From: SZUA-545 sp050297855
Lineage (GTDB): Bacteria > Campylobacterota > Campylobacteria > Campylobacterales > SZUA-545
Direction: 5' to 3'
Length of the DNA: 64,000 bases
Assembly: GCA_050297855.1 (NCBI GenBank)
Contig: JBNKTC010000020.1
Span: 343,423 to 407,422, forward strand
The notes under the pieces were generated by a model. The model did not search any database and had not been told where the DNA came from. It worked only from the letters and a program-made list of their open reading frames with translations. Shown piece by piece: positions 8,865-17,203 of this stretch; positions within the stretch are counted from its first letter, which is position 1; every line of letters starts with the position of its first letter. Both the position numbers and the translations under genes were made by a program.

Positions 8865-10784
8865 TTAATACTCCACTATATCTGCTTGGATATCCTGAAT
8901 ATCGGGATAGACCCGGTAATCAAAGAAGTTGGGCTCGGCCCAGTAACTGAACCACTGCGACTCGGAATCGGTATAGACCAGATGGGCGCGGTTCTCGCTG
9001 TCGACGGCGATCGCCGAATAGGCCCCCTGCTCGGAAGTACTGGAGACTTCCGGGTTCTCCACGATCCAGTTATCCTGCCCGCTGGTCGAAGAGATCCGGC
9101 GGGAGTACTTGATCGTATTATCGGCATTAAAGACAAGACGCGGCGTGTTGTAGGCGTCGAAACTGAAATCGACGCTGTCGATCGTACTCGGCCGCGGCTC
9201 GATGCTGATGTTTTTGCTCATCCAGGTAAAATGCCCCGACTGGACGACCCGGCTGACGATCGTCACCTCCGAATCGGTATGCCATACGACCGTCGGGACG
9301 TTGTTGGAATCGAGTTTCAGGACGACATCCTGCTCGGTCCCGTCCGTATTGGGAATCTTCTCGCTTCGCGGAGAGGTGGCCCCGGTGGTGTAGGAGGCGT
9401 AGTAGACCCCGCCGTCCGCCGCGCCCTCTTCACTCTCTTTGATGATATAGGCAAACCGTGCATCCCCGGAGATATGGTTATGGGCGGCACTGACTGACTG
9501 GACATCGCCGTCTAGGTCGAAATAGTATTTGGTGCTCCAGTCAAACCAGCTGGTAGAGGAGATGGCCGAAGTGGTCAGGTTGATTCGCTGTTTTGTCTTG
9601 TCAAAGTAGACGATATGCAGACGGGAAGCATTTGCCTCTGACCCCTCGAACGCACTCATGTCCACCATCTTCTCCCCTTCGACCAGCGTACTGTTCGTTT
9701 CACCGAAGATATCGGTCGGGCTGATCGAGGAGATCGTCGTACTGTCGATCCAGTCGCTGGTGTTATTCCGCATAAACCAGAGTTTCGGACGGTTGTTTTC
9801 AAGGAAGAGGAGCAGCGGAAGCCCTTTGTTTACTTCAAAGGGCGATATGGCGAGTCTGGCGCATTTCCCCGCATTGGTCACGACCGTCTCGTTCCGCCAG
9901 CTTCCGTTAAAAAAGGAGTACATCAGATCGTCACTGCTTTTATCGTAGTGGGCCACATGGACGATCTTTTTCCCTTCGAAATCGTCCACTGCCAGGCTCA
10001 GGTAGTTCCCGGCATCGACCGTATCGTCCTGGGGTTTGGAGGACTCCGTCGCATCCTTGACCTGCAGGACAAGGGGCGACCCCGTGATCCGGACCATCGT
10101 CCCGACACTGTCGTCACTTACCGTATATATTGGGGTGATAAAGGCGTACCCTTTCTGTTTCCCCGTTACGGTGATCACCTTGGAGTCGTTACTGTCAAGC
10201 TGCGTCGGCGTGATCTCCGCCACGTTGGTATCACTGACTTCAAAGGTGACCGTTCCCGGCGAGATGGAAGTCTGGGCCCCGAAATAGTCCACCGCGGTCA
10301 GCTTGAAGACCCGCTCCGCCCCGACATCCACGTAGGCACGGTCGGGGGAGAGGTAGATCTCCGCCACATCGTTGGTCAGGGCCACAACGTTAACCGTCAC
10401 GCTGTAGGTTTTGGAGGTGAAATTGGCATAGCTGGCATATAGTGTGATCGTCGCCGTCCCCGTACTCTTGCCGATCACCGTGCCGTTCTGGTTTACCGTA
10501 GCGACCCCCGGTGCGCTGCTGCTCCATGCGACCGTGACAGGGTTGGAGATCGTCGACTGCAGGTACTCTCCCGCAGAATCGGTCACAATGGCCGTCAGTT
10601 TGATCGAACCGTTGATCGCGACGATGGGGTTGGCGGGATAGACCCGTTTGATATTGATCGCGTCGGTGCTCACCAGGCTCTGGGTATTGCTGCTGACCGT
10701 GGATGCGTTGCTCTCCCGCTCGAGGTTGCAGCCGCTAAAAATCAATAGGAACAATAGGACAATAATAAAATGGATCTGTTTCAC
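8865..10784 (-). CDS. Lipoprotein with Big_2-like Ig domains
   Basis: 639 residues with signal and lipobox FSGC near residue 19. Residues about 45-135 match the bacterial Ig-like Big_2 pattern (V-x-W-S-S...P-x-V-A-T-V...G-x-V-x-G...G-T-A-T-I). A second similar domain follows to about 225. Residues about 250-620 contain repeated strands with motifs such as IVHVAHYDKSSDDLMYSF, LHIVYFDKTKQRINL and AHLVYTDSESQW, resembling beta-propeller blades. It is first in a two-gene operon with the lipoprotein at 7997-8863. A cell-surface adhesion or binding role is inference. Confidence 0.7.
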   Translation of the reverse strand: MKQIHFIIVLLFLLIFSGCNLERESNASTVSSNTQSLVSTDAINIKRVYPANPIVAINGSIKLTAIVTDSAGEYLQSTISNPVTVAWSSSAPGVATVNQNGTVIGKSTGTATITLYASYANFTSKTYSVTVNVVALTNDVAEIYLSPDRAYVDVGAERVFKLTAVDYFGAQTSISPGTVTFEVSDTNVAEITPTQLDSNDSKVITVTGKQKGYAFITPIYTVSDDSVGTMVRITGSPLVLQVKDATESSKPQDDTVDAGNYLSLAVDDFEGKKIVHVAHYDKSSDDLMYSFFNGSWRNETVVTNAGKCARLAISPFEVNKGLPLLLFLENNRPKLWFMRNNTSDWIDSTTISSISPTDIFGETNSTLVEGEKMVDMSAFEGSEANASRLHIVYFDKTKQRINLTTSAISSTSWFDWSTKYYFDLDGDVQSVSAAHNHISGDARFAYIIKESEEGAADGGVYYASYTTGATSPRSEKIPNTDGTEQDVVLKLDSNNVPTVVWHTDSEVTIVSRVVQSGHFTWMSKNISIEPRPSTIDSVDFSFDAYNTPRLVFNADNTIKYSRRISSTSGQDNWIVENPEVSSTSEQGAYSAIAVDSENRAHLVYTDSESQWFSYWAEPNFFDYRVYPDIQDIQADIVEY

Positions 10785-10868
10785 CTTCGCTCTCCTAATA
10801 TGTAGAGTTCTACGGCCAAAGCAGCAATAAGTGTTCCAAAAATAAATGTCTTCTAAATGAGCGTTTTT

Positions 10869-10884
10869 GGGAATGGATGTTGCT
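10869..10884 (+). promoter_or_regulatory. Sigma-54-like promoter upstream of fliK
   Basis: GGGAATGGATGTTGCT has the GG and GC dinucleotides at the -24/-12 spacing of TGGCACG-N4-TTGCW, but three of the -24 box positions differ. It lies about 50 bases before the fliK ATG. Hook-stage flagellar genes of Campylobacterota are usually RpoN-dependent, which supports the call; the match is weaker than the one before flgE. Confidence 0.45.
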
Positions 10885-10934
10885 TGCCATACACCATATT
10901 TCTAATTAGATATTCAGGCAAACGGCAGATCATT

Positions 10935-13577
10935 ATGGAACAACTCGTATCACTTCTTAACCTCGCCCCGCCCAAAACGGCCAAGGCGGGTACCACCCCG
11001 TCGCAGACCCCGCTGCAGGAAAGCGAAGAGGCTTTCCAGAACTCGCTGGATGATGCATTTGAGGCCATCGAACTCCACGGGAAAGAGGGCACGCAGATCA
11101 ACGCCAAGGCCGTTGTCGCATCGCGCCATGTGACAAAGCAGCTGGCCGAGGAGAAAGAAATCCGGGATATCAAAGACCTCAAAGATATCAAGGACATCGT
11201 CCGCCTCTCCGGTGAAAAAAAGCTCAACCTGAAGTCGCTTACCGTCGAGATCAAACAGCAGGGCGAACCGGATAAAAAACTGGTGATCAGACGGGAAGAG
11301 AAAACGGAAAAACCATCCGAAAAACTTGAACGGCACGCTTCCGCCAAGGCCGTCGATACCGATACGAAACCCTCCAAAAGCGCATCCTCCAAATCACCCG
11401 TCGACCTCAAGGAGCTGATCAGCCGCCTTGACAACCCGAAAGAGGAGAGCGGCGAGGCCAAAAGCGGCCTGAAGGCCGCGGCAGACAACAAGGCGGACGT
11501 GGTGAAATCCCCTGCCCCGCGCGAAACGAAAACTGCCCTGCCCCAGGTAAAAAAAGAACCCGCACCGCTTGAAGGCGTAATACAAAAGGGTCTGCCTGCC
11601 GAACCCGAAGAGGTCACCGAAAAGGGAACGGAAGAAAAGACCAGGAGATCGGTCAAAGAGAAGGAGTCCGAGAGCAGACGGCAGGCTGAACCCTCCAAGG
11701 AGATCAAAGCTGAAAACACTCCGAGGGAAACCAAAGAGACACCCTCCGCCGGACGTCTGAACCCCAAGGAGGCCGAACAGACGGTCCAAGCCGAACGCAG
11801 CACCGTCAAAGCGGCTGACGATCACGCTGCCGTTCAAAAAGAGCAGGGGAAGCCGCAGCAAACCGCCCCTGCATCTCACGCAGACCCGGAACCCGAAACA
11901 CTGCATAAAGCATCTCCGAATGCAAATGAGAACGCAGGCACACAAATCGCCCGGGCCAAAACGGAGCCCCTCTCCGTTGATGAGAGAAAAGAACCGAAGA
12001 CGCCCAAAGAGCTCAAGGGCAGCCCCACAGCCCCAAAAAGAGAGGAACATAAAACCGAAACAAAACCGGGCGCCAACGAGGAAGCGAGACCCGGCAGGAG
12101 AGCTGCGGAGAATAAGAGTGACACCCTCCGGGACTCTGCTGAGACAAAAGCTCCGGAGAGAAAACTCCCCGAGGCAAAGGTCTCCCAAACGCAACAGCCT
12201 GCCGATACAAGACGAGCCGAAACAGCTGATCGTACACCGGGGGAGAGCAAGACCTCCCCGCGCCAGCACCCGGCCCAACCCGTACACACTGCCGCCAGGA
12301 GCGAGACTGCCATATCCCTGACAGCTGCTGCAGAGAGTGTCAAGAATACTCCGCAAGAACCGGTGACAACCGGACCTGCAGCCCCGGCACAACCGGAAAA
12401 GAGCCCGGCCAAGGCCCAGGGCCTCGCCACGCTGCTTAACCGGAAAGCAGAGACCCCAAACCGTTCCGAGCAGGCTGTAAAAGAGAAAAAACCGGCTACG
12501 ACACAGAGACCGGAACCGGCATCCCCTGCTCGTCAGCAGACCGAAACGGCTCCGCTTAAAACCGGCTCCGGCGGGGCGGCCCCGGCAGAGAGTCCATCGG
12601 CGGTACCGGAAACCGACGCCATCGACACGCTCCCCGGCTTAAAAGAGACACCGCTGCGGAAAAAAACGGAGACCAAAGTCTCCAAGGAAGCGCTCAACAC
12701 ACCGCAGACGCAGGTGCAGGCAACCAAAAAAGAGGAAGGGACCCAAGAGACACCCGCACGTGTCCAGAAAGAGCAGCTTACCCGGCCAAGCGTGACGCTA
12801 AGCTCCCTGATCTCCGCGCAGAAGGCCGAGACCAAAGAGAAAAAATCCCACAATTCGGCCCAGGAGGCCCCGTCCCGGACCGCTGCGCAGCAGCTTCCCC
12901 TTGCGGAGGCACCTGCGGAGGAACTGCCTGATGCCAGCCGCGAACTGCTTTCGCGTATTGTCTCCCAGAACATTTCCGCTTCCGCAGCCGGTGCCGTCAA
13001 AAGTGACCCGGTGCAGCGCGAAATGATCCAGCAGGCCAAAACGGGAATGGAAACTGCTTTAGAGAGTGTCACCCAAAACGAGAACGGAGCCGAAGACTCC
13101 GTCCAGGAGGTCGGAAAACAGGATGATATCAAGACCGATACGGTCAAAAGCCGGGTCGCCTCGGCGCGGGCTACGGTCAATCATTTTGTCAACGACATGA
13201 AAGAGCAGATCGAAAACTACCGCGCACCGCTGATGAAGATCACACTCGATCTCAACCCCAAAAACCTGGGCAGCGTCGGGGTCACCCTGCTAAACCGTGG
13301 GAAAAACCTGCATGTTCAGATCCATTCGAACAACCAGGCGATCCAGCTCTTCATGCAGAATCATGCCGACTTCCGCAACGCCCTTTCCGACCTGGGCTAC
13401 AAGGATGTCCAGCTTAACTTCTCCTCGGGGCAGGGAAGCTCGGCAAACCACAACGGCGGCGGCCAGGGCAGCTACCGGGAACAGCAACAGTCCCCGTATT
13501 CCGGCCCGGAGCATCAGGACAACGACACCCAGACAGACGAGATGGAGATCATCCTCCCCAATCTCATCTACGGGTAG
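10935..13577 (+). CDS. fliK: Flagellar hook-length control protein FliK
   Basis: 880 residues starting at MEQLVSLL (ATG 10935); in-frame codons upstream to 10857 are probably not translated. FliK is exported through the flagellar type III apparatus and measures hook length before switching export to filament proteins. The first ~740 residues are highly charged, low complexity and rich in Lys, Glu, Pro, Ala and Thr. The C-terminal ~110 residues hold the Flg_hook domain (ITLDLNPKNLGSVGVTL, VQIHSNNQAIQLFMQNH, LRNALSDLG-like segment). It is followed by flgD and flgE2, the same order as in Helicobacter and Campylobacter. It is longer than many FliK proteins because of the disordered part. Confidence 0.88.
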   Translation: MEQLVSLLNLAPPKTAKAGTTPSQTPLQESEEAFQNSLDDAFEAIELHGKEGTQINAKAVVASRHVTKQLAEEKEIRDIKDLKDIKDIVRLSGEKKLNLKSLTVEIKQQGEPDKKLVIRREEKTEKPSEKLERHASAKAVDTDTKPSKSASSKSPVDLKELISRLDNPKEESGEAKSGLKAAADNKADVVKSPAPRETKTALPQVKKEPAPLEGVIQKGLPAEPEEVTEKGTEEKTRRSVKEKESESRRQAEPSKEIKAENTPRETKETPSAGRLNPKEAEQTVQAERSTVKAADDHAAVQKEQGKPQQTAPASHADPEPETLHKASPNANENAGTQIARAKTEPLSVDERKEPKTPKELKGSPTAPKREEHKTETKPGANEEARPGRRAAENKSDTLRDSAETKAPERKLPEAKVSQTQQPADTRRAETADRTPGESKTSPRQHPAQPVHTAARSETAISLTAAAESVKNTPQEPVTTGPAAPAQPEKSPAKAQGLATLLNRKAETPNRSEQAVKEKKPATTQRPEPASPARQQTETAPLKTGSGGAAPAESPSAVPETDAIDTLPGLKETPLRKKTETKVSKEALNTPQTQVQATKKEEGTQETPARVQKEQLTRPSVTLSSLISAQKAETKEKKSHNSAQEAPSRTAAQQLPLAEAPAEELPDASRELLSRIVSQNISASAAGAVKSDPVQREMIQQAKTGMETALESVTQNENGAEDSVQEVGKQDDIKTDTVKSRVASARATVNHFVNDMKEQIENYRAPLMKITLDLNPKNLGSVGVTLLNRGKNLHVQIHSNNQAIQLFMQNHADFRNALSDLGYKDVQLNFSSGQGSSANHNGGGQGSYREQQQSPYSGPEHQDNDTQTDEMEIILPNLIYG

Positions 13578-13598
13578 ATAGACCAAAAGGAGTCAACC

Positions 13599-14369
13599 AT
13601 GGCAGCAGAAGCTATCAGTTCAACCCAGACCACGACAACCGCCTCGACAGAGGGGACCGGACAGGCGTTTAACCCCAAGAGCGTCCTGGACAAAGACGCC
13701 TTTATGAAACTCTTCCTGGCCGAACTGCAGCACCAGGACCCGACCGACCCGATGGATACGGACAAGATGATCACCCAGACGGCCAACCTGACGACCGTCG
13801 AATCGATGGAGAACGTCCAGAAGTCCATCGGCAGCCTGGTCAACACCTTCCAGTCGACATCCGGGATCGATACGATCTCCGCCGTAGGCAAGATCGCCGA
13901 TACGGGTCTGGATGCCTTTAACGTCAGCGAAGGGGGCGAATCCATCGACTTCGAACTCTTCTTCGAAACCGACTTCACCCAGGCAGAGGTCTTTGTCTTC
14001 GATACGACCGGAAACGCCGTCAAAAAATTCACTGTCGAAGACGGGAATGAAGGGATGAACTCCATCCGCTGGGACGGAACCGATCAAAACGGCAACCCGG
14101 TAGACGCCGGTGTCTACCGGATCGAAGCCACCTATAAAGATGCGGCCAACCCGACGGGCAACGAGATCCTGATGACCAAAATGGGCCTCTACCCGATCGA
14201 ATCGGTGATCTTCGGCGGCGAAGAGGTGCAGGTGCGCCTGGGTAACGAATACTTCAACTTCTCCGATATCCGCGAGATCATGGAGCCGTTCGCCAACAAA
14301 GTGACGATCCCGACCTCCACGACAGACGATACGACGACCGATACAACGACGGAAGCGACAGGCGCATAG
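13599..14369 (+). CDS. flgD: Flagellar hook assembly scaffold FlgD
   Basis: 256 residues with the ribosome binding site AAAAGGAG before the ATG. FlgD caps the growing hook and is needed for FlgE polymerisation. The N-terminal motif LDKDAFMKLFLAELQHQDPT followed by DPMDTDKMITQTA is the FlgD signature. Residues about 110-200 show the FlgD Ig-like fold, including NSIRWDGTDQNGNPVDAGVY. The tail is Thr-rich. It sits between fliK and flgE2 with short gaps, so the three form one transcription unit. Confidence 0.92.
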   Translation: MAAEAISSTQTTTTASTEGTGQAFNPKSVLDKDAFMKLFLAELQHQDPTDPMDTDKMITQTANLTTVESMENVQKSIGSLVNTFQSTSGIDTISAVGKIADTGLDAFNVSEGGESIDFELFFETDFTQAEVFVFDTTGNAVKKFTVEDGNEGMNSIRWDGTDQNGNPVDAGVYRIEATYKDAANPTGNEILMTKMGLYPIESVIFGGEEVQVRLGNEYFNFSDIREIMEPFANKVTIPTSTTDDTTTDTTTEATGA

Positions 14370-14380
14370 GACGACACTAG

Positions 14381-17023
14381 ATGAACCAGTCAATATATAT
14401 AGGATTCGCCAGCTCCCGCTCCAACTCCACGGCCATGGATATCGTGGGCGATAACATCGCCAACATCAATACCACCGGTTTTAAAGGAAGCAGTGCGGAG
14501 TTTGCCACCCTCTTCTCCGGGTACCTGAACACTGCGGCCAATGACCCCGTCACCAGCAGTACCGGCAACGGGATGCGCGTCAACGGTTCCGCCCTGGATA
14601 TGAGCGAAGGTTCCTATCAATCTTCCGAGAGCCCCTTCCATATGGCCATCGCGGGCCAGGGGTGGTTCGGGGTGATCAACGACAACATCTACAACGCCAC
14701 CGATATCTCCTATACCCGTGACGGGACCTTTTCCCAAAACAGCGAGGGCTACCTAGTGGACGGGAACGGCTACTATCTGCTGGGGACCGACTACGGGCTA
14801 ATCAGCGAGAACAGCGACGGCACCTATATCATCGACACGACGGCGACGGCAACGGACCCCAGCACCACGGTCGGGGAACAGAACCCGCTCTTTGCGCCCA
14901 AGTTCCTCACCTATCCCCATATCACGACCAGCAGCGCGACGCTGCAGAAAAACCTCTACTCCGAGAGCAGCACCCAACTGGCCGAAGCCGATACCGATAC
15001 GGGGATCGCCGCGCTCCTGACATCGGGCGGGGACCTGATGGCCATCCAGAACGACCAGGATTTTTTGATGAGTGTCGGGACCGATGGGGCCACCTACTCG
15101 GGTGGGAAAATCCTCTACAGCTTTGCCACCCTGGATGATTCCGCCGCCATCGCCAACAGCGCCGATTTTACGATCAACGGCACACCGGTCACGGCCACAT
15201 GGAACGACAGTGACGATGCCCAGACCGTCGCGGCGGCGATCAATGATGCGGTCAACGCCGCCGGCCTTACGGGTGTGACCGCCGCATACAGCGGCAACAC
15301 GATCACCCTGTCGGCGGATGATAGCCTGACGATCACGAACTCCACCTACCCGGGGCTCGGTTCCGTCTATATCGCCGATATCCGGTACGATGAAACGGCA
15401 AGCGGAGCGGCCAACACCTTCTCTTCCGTCGGGACCCTGGCGGACACACTGGCCCAGGGGATCGCATCTGTCTACGGAAGCGACAGCGCGGAGGTCTTTG
15501 TCAACTCCGAAGGGAAGATCGAAGTCGCGGCCAAATCCGATACCATCATGATGAATTTCCAGAGTGCCGCCGATACCAACAGCGAACTGCTCAATACGAT
15601 GAATGCCCTCAGCCAGACCATCGTCGAGGGGACGACAACGGTCACGCGTGCCTTTAACGTCGCATCGACCACCTCTTCCCAGAAGATCATCGACGAAGAA
15701 GGGAACGAAAAACTGCTCTACGTCACCATGACGCAGACCACACCCCAGACGGCGACCACCGGGGCGGTCTGGCAGGCCGATGCCAAGATCGTCAGCAGCG
15801 AAAATGCCACGGAGCTGACCGATGCCGCCGAACTGATCAGTAACGGCGAAAGTATCGACCTCAAAACCGACCAGGATATGTGGATATCCCTCGGAAACGG
15901 CGACATCCGGAAAACGACCTTCGGGTACGACTACGCCCTGGAAGCACCGGAGGATATTGCCGACGGGAACGACGGCATCCTTGCCTTTTCGCTCAACGGA
16001 ACGGCGGTCAGCGTCACGATCACCGACGGCTCCTCCCCGAACGAATCGGCGACCCTCATCGCCCAGGCACTGCAAAACGCCGGGTTTGACGCCTCGGTCA
16101 ACTCCGGGGAGGTGCTGATCCATGCCGACGATACGATGCCCACACTCACTATCACCGGCGGAACCAGCAGCTACGACAACTATACGATCCCGAGCCATAC
16201 CCTGCAGCATGCCGTCTACGGAACAGGCAGCAGCACCAGCTTTACCACCCTTGAAGATATCGTCACGATGATCGATGCGGGGACGCAGAGTGCGGGGCTG
16301 GCACTGGATTCCTCCATCACCAACGCGACCCTTTCGGTCCAGAACAGCGGGACGGAAGATGTCGCTTTCCGTATCCTTGCCGGTATGGACTCCAATACGG
16401 CTCTTGTCAACATGCTCAACCCGACCTACGATCCGATCACGGCCGGGAAAACCGTCGCAACGGGAAAACTCTCTACCCATACGGTCGTCGATACGGCGAG
16501 CCAGACCCTGAACTTCGACACGACGGCCCAACTGGCAAGCGGCACGACGATCACACTGCAAAACGGGACGGAGGAGCTGGTCGTAGACCTCTCCAACCTC
16601 ACAAACTACGACGACGCCGTCTATGACGAATACTTCTCCCAAAACGGAGAAGCCCAGGGGGAGTTCAGCTCCTACAACGTCGATACGGACGGGCGGATCA
16701 TCGCCAATTTCACCAACGGTGAAAACATCGCCGTCGCCGAGGTAAACCTCTACCACTTCCAAAACGAACAGGGACTTGAAAAAGTGGGCAACAACCAGTT
16801 CATCGAATCGGCCAACAGCGGCAATGCCTTTTTCTACACCGATGATGACGGACGCCTGTCCAACGGCGGCACGATCCAGAGCCAGACGCTGGAGACCAGT
16901 AACGTCTCCACGGCCAAAGCCCTGACGGAGATGATCGTCCTGCAACGCGCCTTCGACGGAGCCGCCAAGATCATCACCACCAGCGACGAACTGCTGCAAA
17001 ACGCCATCAACATGAAAAAATAG
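14381..17023 (+). CDS. flgE2: Flagellar hook-type protein, FlgE2-like
   Basis: 880 residues. The N-terminal flagellar rod/hook motif (FASSRSNSTAMDIVGDNIAN, then INTTGFKGSS) and the C-terminal helix (ALTEMIVLQRAFDGAAKIIT, then TSDELLQNAINMKK) are the two ends that form the D0 coiled-coil of axial flagellar proteins. The central ~700 residues are variable hook domains. Its position directly after fliK-flgD is the place of the second FlgE in Helicobacter and Campylobacter (HP0906-HP0908 order). The exact naming of the two FlgE paralogues is uncertain; that both are hook-family proteins is not. Confidence 0.82.
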   Translation: MNQSIYIGFASSRSNSTAMDIVGDNIANINTTGFKGSSAEFATLFSGYLNTAANDPVTSSTGNGMRVNGSALDMSEGSYQSSESPFHMAIAGQGWFGVINDNIYNATDISYTRDGTFSQNSEGYLVDGNGYYLLGTDYGLISENSDGTYIIDTTATATDPSTTVGEQNPLFAPKFLTYPHITTSSATLQKNLYSESSTQLAEADTDTGIAALLTSGGDLMAIQNDQDFLMSVGTDGATYSGGKILYSFATLDDSAAIANSADFTINGTPVTATWNDSDDAQTVAAAINDAVNAAGLTGVTAAYSGNTITLSADDSLTITNSTYPGLGSVYIADIRYDETASGAANTFSSVGTLADTLAQGIASVYGSDSAEVFVNSEGKIEVAAKSDTIMMNFQSAADTNSELLNTMNALSQTIVEGTTTVTRAFNVASTTSSQKIIDEEGNEKLLYVTMTQTTPQTATTGAVWQADAKIVSSENATELTDAAELISNGESIDLKTDQDMWISLGNGDIRKTTFGYDYALEAPEDIADGNDGILAFSLNGTAVSVTITDGSSPNESATLIAQALQNAGFDASVNSGEVLIHADDTMPTLTITGGTSSYDNYTIPSHTLQHAVYGTGSSTSFTTLEDIVTMIDAGTQSAGLALDSSITNATLSVQNSGTEDVAFRILAGMDSNTALVNMLNPTYDPITAGKTVATGKLSTHTVVDTASQTLNFDTTAQLASGTTITLQNGTEELVVDLSNLTNYDDAVYDEYFSQNGEAQGEFSSYNVDTDGRIIANFTNGENIAVAEVNLYHFQNEQGLEKVGNNQFIESANSGNAFFYTDDDGRLSNGGTIQSQTLETSNVSTAKALTEMIVLQRAFDGAAKIITTSDELLQNAINMKK

Positions 17024-17114
17024 GTTTAGATAACCTTCTCTCTTCTCCGGTCCCGGATACTTGTTATTTTCTGCCCCGACAGGGGCAAGCTTTAGTACCT
17101 CAGCGGTGAGCGTA

Positions 17115-17148
17115 GTGAAAAGGATTTTATTCTTTTCACGTTTTAAAA
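17115..17148 (+). terminator. Hairpin downstream of the fliK-flgD-flgE2 unit
   Basis: An 8-bp stem, GTGAAAAG (17115-17122) with CTTTTCAC (17132-17139), is followed by GTTTTAAAA. A shorter TGCCCC/GGGGCA hairpin lies some 40 bases upstream. Together they separate the flgE2 transcript from the flgE promoter. Confidence 0.5.
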
Positions 17149-17150
17149 AG

Positions 17151-17166
17151 TGGAACGCTACTTGCT
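17151..17166 (+). promoter_or_regulatory. Sigma-54 promoter of flgE
   Basis: TGGAACGCTACTTGCT fits TGGCACG-N4-TTGCW with one mismatch and correct spacing, and lies 38 bases before the flgE start. This is the class expected for hook genes in Campylobacterota. Confidence 0.8.
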
Positions 17167-17203
17167 TGCATAAAACCAGATAATTTTATAGAAGGATTAT
17201 GCC

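Noticed and set aside
14390..16999. Long minus-strand frames (115 and 733 codons) opposite flgE2
   Set aside because: They arise from the codon bias of the hook gene; the sequence is Arg/Gly/Asp-rich without motifs, and the plus-strand gene is certain.
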